Below, one piece after another: positions 12,182 through 22,340 of a stretch of 64,000 nucleotides of DNA (position 1 is the stretch's first letter; each line of letters starts with the position of its first letter). This DNA is from Penium margaritaceum (lineage: Eukaryota; Streptophyta; Zygnematophyceae; Desmidiales; Peniaceae), in the NCBI GenBank assembly GCA_023375785.1, contig SZWC01004769.1:63168-127167 (forward strand), written 5' to 3'. Below the pieces are notes generated by a model that was not told the origin of the DNA, ran no database searches, and saw only the letters and a list, made by a program, of their open reading frames with translations. Position numbers and translations under genes: made by a program.

Positions 12182-14190
12182 GCTAAAATTCAAGTGCCTG
12201 ATCAATTCACCTGCTAGAAATGTCCTTCACCTTCTTCCATCTTTATATGGTGACGCACTCGAGATTTAATGAATAGGTTGAGTATTCCTAGACGTCTATC
12301 GTCATCACGCGTTTGAAAGAACGTCGAACGTCGCGGTGCTGCTAGCGTTGCGCAGGCTGCGCGGAAACCCATGGAACATCCATGTCGGGCTGTCGCACCG
12401 ACATTGCGGAGCACCAGCATGTCTCCCCCGTGTTGAACTACATACAACACGATGGGGGGTAAACGTTTTTCAAAGAGAGAATTTGAGCGATTGTCGCACA
12501 GTTCCTATCTCGTGTTTTCCGATATAATTTATGCAAACGAATCGTCAACATTTCACAAACCACATGACGCAAACGTGCATGGGATCGAATCGATAGCAGG
12601 GCTGGTATCCATCGAACGAACAAGCTTGCCATCGAGTTGTCTGATTTTTCTAGCATGTAGGGTGCGGCTGGTAAACGCTGGAATCCATCGTTGAGCGCTA
12701 TCGGACAGTTCTTTGAACCTTTTTTTGGAGGACTTTCCCAGTCCAAACACCTCACCCTGCATACATCCTGATCTCTCTGCTGGTCAGGATGGAGATGCAG
12801 GCGGTCAGGTCCAGATTGACCTTCTCCCGACTGTGGACGAGCATCGAGCTTCCAACTATGGACTTTCACACGTCATTGGTGGAAACGGGGATTGATCGTC
12901 AGATTCTATTCATCCATTGCTGTGCCATGTGGGGCCCGCCAGGATCGCTGAGCAAGGGAAAGTTCTTCCGGACGAATGGACGTGAAGGGCCGAGCTAGGC
13001 TACGTGGACGAACTGTAAGGCCTCATCACAGCGGACAGGACTGACTGCCCAACGCTGGAATTCATCGTTGAGGCGGCCCAACGACACATTACAAGCCGTT
13101 TACCAGCATAACCAGTTTTGTCTCAACTTCTCTGTTCAAGCAATAAAACATGATTCTCACTTATCGAGTCAATGACCGAACACGTCAACGAAACCCTAAC
13201 GATACACGATAATCCTGACGTCCTGGATTTCACCCTGCGCAATGCGTCGCGAATTGCTTTTTTGGTCATTTAGAGGTTGACCACCTTTTCCAGTCAACCA
13301 CAGTGCACGAACGCAAGAAAAACGTTCACAACGCAACCGCACCAACAGAAAGCTTATCGTTTCTTGACCTTCTTTGTGGAGGTAGTTTAACTGTAATAGA
13401 GACGACAAACGGTTTGTGGCTTGCTGAACCGACTCTAGTGCAACACACAACCGACAGGACTTGATGAATCCAGAGGGAGCGCAGAGAATCCACGGGTAAC
13501 ACGGTACCTCCGCCCGGTTCGACCAAATCCCTGAAACGCCACAATGTTCTTGGTTCTTATTCCAGAAATTCAAAACAAGTTGCTCTCGATAGGTGACTAT
13601 TTCAAAATTCACAGACTGGATGATGGAGAGTTCAATGGGGTAGATGAGAATTTTCATGCAGCTTTGGTGACGGTTTCGATATTTCACGGGCGTCGACGAA
13701 AATGATGTCCTGGTTTTATGGGTGACCGCCTGGTCGTTATGCGCTTCCACATAGCGCTTCGAGGCATGATGTTTCTTAAGGAAAACACAATTTTAGCATT
13801 ACTTGCGCAGGCTGTGCAGAAACATGTCGCGTTTCTGGCGGAACACAAAGAACGTCCAACGTCATGAAGGACTTGCAAACCTGAAAACTATCTGACAGGG
13901 CAAGCATACATGTCAACATTCAGACGAAGCACGAAAAATGTCACTTTTCCACTTTAGCACAAAAAATTTCAACATCTTTCTGCTTGCGCAATATCACCAA
14001 ACGCTCCATCAACCCAAACGTTTGTGATTTTAGACCGATTCTTTCAGTTTCCTTAGTGTAGAAGTAGACATAAAAAACATTTTTCTGAACATAGGGAGTT
14101 GCACTTGATCAACGTTGTTTGAAAAAGAAATACCTCAATTGGATTTCACTAACTTTGTTGCTTTTGTGAAGATATCGCTATCAACCTTAG
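12182..14190. other. Unassigned stretch with short dispersed repeats
   Basis: Base composition is closer to even than in the neighbouring AT-rich DNA. A 22-bp direct repeat (AACGCTGGAATCCATCGTTG...) occurs at 12674-12695 and 13051-13072. GCGCAGGCTG and AAAGAACGTCnAACGTC motifs occur near 12320-12360 and again near 13800-13870. Minus-strand frames at 12438-12869 (143 codons) and 13196-13750 (184 codons) have mixed composition but no recognisable domain, so I do not call them genes. Confidence 0.4.
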
Positions 14191-14465
14191 CTAATGTGCG
14201 CTCTTGACACATATATTAACCATGTTTAGCATGGTTTCTGAAAGGCCACACAAGAATTTCACACTTTCAAGCTGAGACAATGATGTCAAATCCCACAAAG
14301 ATACAATAATTTTATTTTTTCTAAGGCACCAAAAATTAGGTATTTCTTTAACAACATCTTGGAACATGTTCCAAGCCTTTTTCTTTGGTCTATCCTTCTT
14401 ACACACATGCATAAGTGTGCTATTGACAATTTTGGTTCCAATCACAATTTTTAATGATAAGGCTT
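14191..14465 (-). other. Reading-frame fragment of unknown origin beside the TRIM
   Basis: A minus-strand frame running out of the TRIM continues for about 90 codons with ordinary protein-like composition (for example KKDRPKKKAWNMFQDVVKE and EIPNFWCLRKNK). I do not recognise a family. It could be a host exon fragment or a decayed element. The methionine lies inside the TRIM, so the listed start is the TRIM edge rather than a real start codon. Confidence 0.25.
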
Positions 14466-14601
14466 TGTCTATATCAGCTTCAACAAAATCCTCGGCCAAA
14501 TAGGCTAAAACCACGGTGCTTGAGGATCTCCAACCCTCAAGCCATCCCGTCTCACTGCACATTGTCCAAGGAGAGCCCGCTCGTGCCACGTGGCTCCTTC
14601 A
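14466..14601 (-). repeat. TRIM 3' LTR
   Basis: On the minus strand it starts TGAAGGAGCCACG and ends about AGACA. It aligns with the copy at 14713-14845. Confidence 0.7.
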
Positions 14602-14700
14602 AATTTTTTCAGGTGGCACTATCAAGCTACACTTCCCCAAAAAAGAGTGAGAGCCGCCTTGCCATCTCCAGTAATCCCAACATCGAATTCGAGCCTTAGA

Positions 14701-14712
14701 GCTCTGATACCA
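14701..14712 (-). other. TRIM primer-binding site (initiator tRNA-Met)
   Basis: The plus strand reads GCTCTGATACCA; the minus strand therefore reads TGGTATCAGAGC, a perfect match to the canonical plant tRNA-iMet primer site. Confidence 0.8.
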
Positions 14713-14845
14713 ACGTAGTATAATCAACAAAATCCTTGGCCGACTAGGCCCAAACCGCGATGTTTTTAGGTCACCGACCCTCAAACCATCCCGTCTCACC
14801 ACCCACAGTCCCATGTCACCCCGCTCAAGACACATGGCTCCTTCA
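14713..14845 (-). repeat. TRIM 5' LTR
   Basis: On the minus strand it starts TGAAGGAGCCATG and ends immediately before the primer site. It aligns with 14466-14601. Confidence 0.7.
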
Positions 14846-16479
14846 ACCGGTGACCGTGCAACTGCCACAAAACATTGTTGTTACCCCTTCTCTTCAACTC
14901 ATAAAACCACATGAACATCCATTATGCTACGTAGTGGAATGCTTTTCATGATATTTTGAAAACAACAATGCCCAATCAAGAAATACACATTTTGTCTCTT
15001 TGTGAAATGCGACAACTCTATCTTGTCATGCAAGATGTGGCATGTTTTTTGCCCTTAAACAAACCATGCTTTTTTTGTTATTAGAAGGCGTGTATTGGCC
15101 AAGGATTTTATGGCATCTTCACACACAAAAAAAGGGGTAAAAAATCCATTTGAGTTCTTGATTTGTCAAACATTAATCCCATTCACTTTTCAAAATGAAT
15201 ATATACGTCTACTTCTACATGCAGATAAAATAAGAAATTGAGTGAATATACAGACCTTTTGGTCAATATAGTGTTTTGATGTGACACCACTAGAAAGAAG
15301 TTTCAATTTTGTGTCCCGTCCAAAAATGACAAGATTACTTTTTAACATTCATTTGTGCCCATTTCAAAAATGGAAGTTTTGTGTGCCCCCTCGAAAGGTT
15401 GTTATTTTTGTGTGCCTCGTTACAAAGTTGACATGTTTGCATGACCCACCGCCAAGTTGAAATTCTTGTTTGCACCATCCAAATACCTGCATTTATTCGT
15501 GTAATTCTAAAAACCCCACTAAAACTGATTTTTCCTCGTACTTGCAACTTGAACATGCCCTTCTTATAAAGTTGCAATTAGCTCGGTTTGGACAACCTAT
15601 GAACTTGTTCGTCTCAAACCAAATCTAATATGCTTGTTTTCCTTTGCCACACAATGCCCTTTTCTTGCCCTCGAGTTCATTCAGTGTGAGAGTTGTTTCC
15701 CACAAAATGAACAATTCTAGAACTTGTTTGGTTTCATGATACGCCTATCATCCTAGCACTAGCTAAATTAGGACAAATGTAAATGGCCCTTAAGCTCAGC
15801 CTTGTTGCATGATTAGGTTATCTCCTTGTAGCCAATGTTAAAACTTCCCTCCAAAATGAATCTTGAAAGCAATTAGGCTCAATTCATGCTCGCACCAAGC
15901 TCTCAAAGATGGAGAGGCAAGCGCAAATAACCTTGATCACTTGATCTCGGTCTCTTAGACTCACGTGGTGGTTGTCAACGTGCATGTTTAACTCAGAACT
16001 TTCAACATTTCCAAGTCTTAAAGATCCATGATTAAATATGGCTTAGCAAGTGTGCAAAACTTCAACCCCGGTGGCTTTAAACAAACCAAAACAAATTCCC
16101 TTTGCAAATGGCTATCAGAACTTAGGAGAAAGCATGGTACATCCGGATCAAAGCCAGGTTGAGTCCAGTAACAATTTCTGACTGGTCGTTGTGAATCACA
16201 TTGCCTTCACTTCGTACTCTGATGTTGTTCCCATACATCAGTCCTTTGACTTCAAATTTTGCCAAGAATTTAACCCAAATGGTTGCTTATTTGACTCAAT
16301 ACATGGGTTCTTTACGAAAGAAGGAACCAAAAATCATGGAATTGGATACATGACTTTAGTTGGGGGAGAGTGGTCACTAATTACTTTGTGAATAAATGTA
16401 CTTGAAGCTTGAGCAAGCTTCCTACAACACGTACGTATGTGAAGCTTGACCCACTGGGTCATAATCAAGGAGATATTAG
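14846..16479. other. Unassigned AT-rich stretch
   Basis: No gene, RNA or element recognised. Short repeats of the type TTTTGTGTGCC occur near 15375-15415 without a clear period. Confidence 0.5.
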
Positions 16480-16760
16480 GTCTTTGATTCTCAACCCATC
16501 CCATCAAGCCACCCATGGGCCAGGAATTGGTTCAATCCATGTGGAGAGGTAGGCTCATGCTACATTCCTCCCACCTAGGATGGGACCAACCTTAAGCGTC
16601 CACGAAGGGATGTGAGCCCTGGCACTATGATGCAAGTGTAAAAATACAAACAAGAAACTTGGCCCACTATGATGAAACTACGATCATTGACCATCTCTCA
16701 CCCTCCACCCATCCCGTCCAACCTCCAACACGCTCGGCCCATGCCATAATTCTTATCTAA
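16480..16760 (-). mobile_element. Possible second, older TRIM-like relic
   Basis: On the minus strand, GACGGGATGG-type and GGGATGGGTTGAGA-type blocks occur twice, near 16700-16720 and 16485-16505, about 210 bp apart. They resemble the conserved block of the TRIM at 14466-14845 (GGGATGGTTTGAGGGT). A primer site cannot be read with confidence between them. The call rests on weak block similarity only. Confidence 0.25.
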
Positions 16761-18175
16761 ACAATTTCATGTTAGGTCAAGAAAGAAAAGGTATTTGGGT
16801 AGACCAGAAAGGCAACTCACCTTATATATCAAATATTAGGATCTATAGAGAATTGGAGGTAGATTAATGCAAAACATAGAAAAGATTGTATTGCATCATG
16901 GACAAATCCTATGTTTATGGTTTAATGCGTTGAACATTCTTCCAAAAAGCCCATGAATACCATTTTGACAACACACCCTTCATAATGACATACATATGAT
17001 GCACAATATATTCAAGAATGTGATTGTTTCATGAAAATCAATAAAAACGCTTTCACAATTCCATTGTCAACAAAAACTAGCATGAAAAGTACAAAGGGGA
17101 CTTCTTTTACATACATGGAAGGCCTTTATGTACTGTTTTTTTAAATTTATGAGAATCTACTCATTTTTTGTATTATTTTCTTAGGACAGAGTTGTAAAAC
17201 ATATAGAACTACTATCTTGATTTCCATGTCAAGTATGTATGGAAAGCACTACTTGAATCATTTCACCCTTTATATGAATACAGCTTGTTTTGTTCATACT
17301 CCTGAATTGGAGAAACATTGTCCATGTCATGATGTGGCTCAATGTGAGGATGCCATCAGGATGCCACTAAAAGACAAGCAGAATGTTTCATTACTAATTT
17401 GAATATCAATAGTTCATTTGAAAACTATGCATTTGACGATAGTTGTTGCTAAAGGTAATAGCTGTGGGGCTTTAGCAACCCTCAAATAATTGATAAATGG
17501 TGCCCCTTGATTTTCATGTTCATCTTGGGATGCAAACCAATAACATGGATCAATGTTGAGTGTCTCAAGCCAGTTATGTCTAAATTATTCATCCATTACT
17601 ATTACGTCAAAGCGAGTTCATAGGAACTCCACTACATGAGAAAATGCCCTACCACAAGATCGGATAAGCAACTTTTGTAATAAATAAAACATGGACCATG
17701 GCTTAGATTTTCTTCAAAAACTATGAGAGGGGCCATAAAATTAGAGACAGTGCATCTTGAATTCTTACATGTGCCCATGCATGGATACATGAAACACAAA
17801 TTCGAGGAAAACATTGTGCAACGAGTCAAAAAGAGATTTAAACTAACACCCTTTACGGACTATAATCCTCATTATATGCATGCCTATTGTGGCGACCGAG
17901 GAAGGCATGCATGATACCTCGAGACCAACAAAACAAATGAGTTGAACACGGCATCTTGTGCCTAGAAATCAAGGCACTTGTTTAATGGTGGGGTACTATG
18001 CCCATGTACCGCACCAACACCAAAGGGAAAGCAGATGACCGTCTTTATCCAGTATAAAAGTAGAGATAACATTCATGCCTAGCGGTGAGCAGATCATGCA
18101 CTCGGTTTCTAGTGCGCTCTTTTTCTTGCAATTCTAAGCCATGCAATATTACCATGCATCAAAATACAAGTGCGC
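16761..18175. other. Unassigned AT-rich stretch
   Basis: No gene or repeat structure recognised. Reading frames are short (at most about 65 codons) and featureless. Confidence 0.5.
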
Positions 18176-18285
18176 AAAACAATTCTCTCTCACTCTATCT
18201 CTATCCCTCTCTTTCTTTGTATATGCCTTACCAATTATCACTCTTTCTCTCTCTCTTACACTCCCTTTCAATCTATCATCCCCTC

Positions 18286-18351
<66 letters not shown>

Positions 18352-18490
18352 GTGTAGACACATATGAATATACATTACCATGAATATCCCTCTCTAAATA
18401 TCTTCCTCTTTTTATGTTATATTCTCCTCTCTCCCTATCTCGTGTCTCTTTATCTCTCTCTCCCCCCCCCCCTCTCTCCCTCTCTATCTC
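18176..18490. repeat. (CT)n microsatellite and pyrimidine-rich tract
   Basis: Nearly pure CT dinucleotide repeat at 18291-18352 inside a broader pyrimidine-rich region, with a C run near 18462-18473. Ser/Leu-rich or Arg/Glu-rich frames here are artefacts of the repeat. Confidence 0.9.
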
Positions 18491-20099
18491 CATGGCTTAA
18501 ACCTCAAATATATGGATAAACCTTCTGCATAGATCCTAAACTTATGTCATTTTTGGTTTTTTTTGTACTTCTATTGAGTTTTCTTCAGACACAAGAGTCT
18601 GAGTTTACTTATGACCTAATACTATCCCAATGTCTTTAAGCTATCTCTCTGTAACAATTCATACATTTTCTTTGACATGACCTGACTGTGGAGCTTCTCT
18701 TCTAACTGTCACAAAACAACCACTATTGCCAAATACGCTAACCCATAGTTCAACTTTTGAGGATTGTCAAGGACACCATGGCGTCACAACCTCCTATCGG
18801 TAGTCAAGCCAACACTATTCGATCAAACCCCTCCTAGTTTGAGACGTAGTGTATATGGGCTAGTGAGCTCAATTTCCTTGCAAATCTGCACTTATTGTAT
18901 ACAAAGCACACGATTGATCATATATGAGAATATCGCTTGTTTGCCACTTTCTTGCCAACAATACAAGATGTTCAACTATATCAAATTGGTGTCAAGAGAA
19001 AACGTTATGTTTATAGCATTCTTCTGCTATAATTAACCATAAACGGCGGACAATCTTCTCCTTGCAAGTATACGGTCATGTTTTTTGCCATCCGATCTAT
19101 AACTTACTTAACCTTTATCGAAGTCGACATTGCTTTGACATCTCAATACTAGAGATTCATTCTTTAGGTCTCAGCGTATGTATTGAGTGACAAGAGAGAA
19201 AAGTCATTAATGTTGGCTGGTCACACCCTTCATAACTCTTTTGCCAACTAATGGTCTCTCCATAGTCAATGAATAAGAACAATGACTAGAGTTTTCTTAG
19301 AGAAGTGTGAAGGGCAGGGGATGAAGAAAACCTTTTATTTATCTCTTAGCCTTTTTGGTCAATGTTTGTGATTATGTCTTCCATTACAATAACACTTTGT
19401 CACTATACAATGAAAAGAAACAATTTCCATGTTATCGTTTTATAGTAACACGAAGTTATTGCAACTTTGGTGGTCGTGCATATGAAATGCGCAAAACAAA
19501 TATCATGAATGAACAACCCTTGTGCAGATGAAATTGAGAAGGACGCATGGGAACCACCATATCCCATTTAATGGCTGGTTTGTAGGTATTCCAAAGAGTC
19601 CGATTTTTCTTACAACTAGGTTGTGAGAGAATCACGCGTAACATTTGAGATAGAAGCAAGTAAAAATAATCTTTTATCAATTCATATGCTACTTTGTATG
19701 ATAATGAAATTCATCATAGCATTTTGTTGGGCTTAAGTGAAGAACCTCTTCTTGGACACACGTTTTCAGCCTCTCTTGTATAGGCCCAATAGCACTTAAA
19801 CCCTGATTTCAACCGTATCTTCCAGCTTCTTGTGACTACTTATTTCTAGATTAGCCAAAAACGTCCTTCTTAATAATTCCACACCTTTATCTTCTAACTA
19901 CTTCAAACAGTAAAAAATGTTAGCCATGCCTACAAAGAGGATAAAGCACGTCAATATTTTGCTCTCGCTACATCACAACTCCAAGGCATTCCAAATTTGA
20001 TCTTTGCAGATTGTTATTAACATAGTAGGGATTGCGAGGAGAAAATGGTAACACCTGTCATGTATAGGGACAACCAGTTTTGCCTTGGCTCCCAAAGGC
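18491..20099. other. Unassigned AT-rich stretch
   Basis: No gene or mobile element recognised. An inverted pair TTGGGCTTAAGTG (near 19728) and AGCACTTAAACCC (near 19790) may form a weak stem. Confidence 0.5.
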
Positions 20100-20954
20100 G
20101 ACTATACACTTAGTGTGTGATAAGTGTACTTCACCACTCATTTAGAGTGCAGTCCTCACATGCACTATCCCGTATTGTTGCGGGCTTCTAGAAAATCTTG
20201 CAAGAAATCAAGCAATGAATGAATTGAAAGGTTGGTGCAGAAAAAGTCATCGTTGAATAGACAACAGTAAAGTTTGAAGCAATGCAAGGGGACAAGTGGT
20301 CATATTGGAAGCAAGTAATGGAACGCATAGCATGTGACATGTGAAATCAATACAATTTTAATATTGGTAGACTATTTTGGACATACATATATGCATCAAA
20401 ACACTCTACCAACAAGAAACTACAAAAGCTAAAGACAACAGATTGAACACTGGTTCAATTTTGTAGGTATAACATTGAAGTACACCATGTTTTCATTTTT
20501 GTGGACATTGTTAAAAAACAATCATAATGGACCCAAACAATCACAAAAACATGTTGTATATAAAGAAAAATAAAGGAGAAAAACATATCAAAGTTGTCCC
20601 TCATCTTTCATAATTTAAAACGTAGTTTAAAAGGAATCTGTTCCCATATATAACAAACATGACTGCATAACAAGACACTTGGGATAATTGCTGCACCTAG
20701 TGCGTTTGTAGTCTAGTTTTCTATGGTGATGAGCACACTTGCCACATGCATTGGCCACACACACTGAAATTACTCTTAAGAAAAGAAAGTTATGTCCACA
20801 CAGGAAATGATGCAAAGTGCGTTCTAACACATGAGGATGAATAGCACACTAGGTGCACTCTTCACGTACTTGTGTATGGTGATAGGGCACACTCGTCATA
20901 TACACTATATCCACGCACTACGGGGCTTTCTATGAAGAGAAATTTCGTGGAACA

Positions 20955-22046
20955 TACCCTAAAAAACTTTGAATTCGATTATTGACCCGAAGCATAATTA
21001 TTTCGACGAGTTTTTTACCGGATTCAAATTATTTAGGTGGCACGTTTAAAACCGATGAAAGTTGGGGGGTGATACGTTGAATTTGATTATCTTATGGGGA
21101 CAGTTATTTCTTTTCGACGAATGTCGAAGTCTCATCATCTTTCGAGCGCGTGTTTTTTGAACGGTCAAATGTCCGTTGATGGCGCGCATACATTCGTGCG
21201 TGTCGCGTGGCACAACTGGTCGGTCCCGGTGCAACGGACCGCAGTGCGGGGCAAGGCTCATCCGCGTTCGTGCATGTACTCCTTATTCCCTGTCCTGTCA
21301 AACACCTGTCTGCGTCAGTCTGCCCACCCACACTCTATTTGCCACATCAGCACTCGCACTTCTGCTATGGACTGCTTCCTAGTGAATGCGTCGTCTGAGG
21401 AGAGGACACGCCGACTTATGGAAGCCCCCCATCAGGGACCCCCTCCGCGTCCCCCTATGCCCAAGCGTCCTGTTGGACGTTCGCGCAAGCTCACGGCCTT
21501 GACCGTGGATGAAACCGAGGAGAGGAAGTCGACTCCGGAGGGATATTCCACGTATCCGGAGGCTTCTACCGCACCAACATCCATGCTGTCGCTTCCCTCG
21601 AACGTCCCCCTTGTCATCGGACGTGCCAGAGGAAGATGATTTTGTTGTGTAGTTTCCATGTTGTAGAAGTGTTCCCTCGTGCAAAAGAAGTCATATCACT
21701 CTCTCGCACGTTGTTCACTTGTAGTCTGCTGGAGTGTTTTGTCTTTTACACATAAATGAAGTGCTTACAAGGCTCGTATGTAGCGAACGTGGGGATGAAC
21801 TGACGAGCAGGTCGTCGAAATGCTTTTGTAGACCACTTGATCCAAATGTACTCTGTTTTGCACCTAGAAGCCAATGGTAAAGAACCCAGGATCCTAAAAA
21901 CTCAAAATGTGGATGTGGTACCTTGATTTCGACTATTTCATTTTGGAATCATTTAGGTAGTACCTATGAATTCGACGAAAGTTTGTTTTCGACGAAATTC
22001 GATGGAGGGAAAATAGTTATCATCGAAATCAAATTTTTTTAGGGTA
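20955..22046 (+). mobile_element. TIR DNA element, copy 1 (unrecognised family, ~1.09 kb)
   Basis: Starts TACCCTAAAAAACTTTGAAT and ends with its inverse; the outer 25 bases match the opposite end at 23 of 25. TA at both ends may be the target duplication, because bases outside differ completely from those around the second copy. Subterminal regions carry repeated TTCGACGA/TCGTCGAA and TTTAGGTnGnAC motifs. It contains one 172-codon frame with an AT-hook-like motif, and no DDE catalytic domain is recognised. It is probably non-autonomous, or an internally reduced derivative of a larger element. It is inserted in the ~150-bp repeat cluster. Confidence 0.75.
21121..21639 (+). CDS. Small AT-hook-like protein of TIR element copy 1
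   Basis: A 172-codon frame, starting at the ATG shared with the second copy (an upstream ATG at 21094 would add 9 residues). Residues 83-172 are the better candidate protein: they start MDCFLVNASSEERTR at an in-frame ATG at 21367. A Pro-rich stretch (GPPPRPPMPKRPVGR) then leads into an AT-hook-like basic motif at residues 115-123. The C-terminus is Ser/Thr/Pro-rich and ends IGRARGR. AT-hooks bind the minor groove of AT-rich DNA, so binding the AT-rich element ends would be a reasonable role, but that is inference. In this copy the AT-hook core reads GRS rather than GRP. No catalytic domain is present. Compared with copy 2 there are about 10 amino-acid differences in 172. Confidence 0.5.
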   Translation: MSKSHHLSSACFLNGQMSVDGAHTFVRVAWHNWSVPVQRTAVRGKAHPRSCMYSLFPVLSNTCLRQSAHPHSICHISTRTSAMDCFLVNASSEERTRRLMEAPHQGPPPRPPMPKRPVGRSRKLTALTVDETEERKSTPEGYSTYPEASTAPTSMLSLPSNVPLVIGRARGR

Positions 22047-22340
22047 AGACAATAAAGAAGGTGTAAAAAAAAACATGAGAAAAACTAGCACACTGAGTGC
22101 GCTCTTAGTGTACTTCTGTATGGCGATTGAGCACACTAGCCACATACATTAGTCCCACGCACTAAGGTTCCTTTGGAGAAGGAACTCTTTTAACCATACA
22201 AGACAAAACACAAGGTGCAATGAGACACATAAGACAAAAAGGTGCAGTAACTGTACTCTTGGCGTACTATTGTATAGTAATCAATTGCACTAGCCACATA
22301 CACTACCTTCACGCACTGAGGTCCCTCTTAAGAAGACAAT

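Larger units (their letters stand above)
14466..14845 (-). mobile_element. TRIM (terminal-repeat retrotransposon in miniature)
   Basis: About 380 bp, oriented on the minus strand. Two ~135-bp direct repeats (14713-14845 as the 5' LTR and 14466-14601 as the 3' LTR) flank a ~110-bp interior. On the minus strand both start TGAAGGAGCCA and share the stretches GAGACGGGATGG and AGGATTTTGTTGA. Directly after the 5' LTR is a perfect 12-base initiator tRNA-Met primer site. There is no coding capacity, as expected of TRIMs, which are mobilised in trans by other LTR elements. The LTRs have diverged by perhaps a quarter, so it is old. I could not identify a target-site duplication. Confidence 0.75.
20100..22340 (+). 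repeat. Degenerate ~150-bp tandem repeat cluster, split by a DNA element
   Basis: Units with a shared order of motifs (AGCACACT, GTGC.CTCTT, GTACTT.TGTATGG, GCCACATACACTA, CACGCACT) appear around 20690-20785, 20840-20945, 22086-22180 and 22230-22335. A weaker unit lies at 20103-20195. The TIR element at 20955-22046 sits between the third and fourth of these. There is no coding potential, and the function is unknown. Confidence 0.6.

Noticed and set aside
13196-13750. 184-codon minus-strand frame, the longest outside the elements
   Set aside because: Mixed composition but no recognisable family, no paralogue in the window and no clear splice or start context; not enough to call a gene.
18085-18493. 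Ser/Leu-rich and Arg/Glu-rich frames on both strands
   Set aside because: Products of the (CT)n microsatellite.
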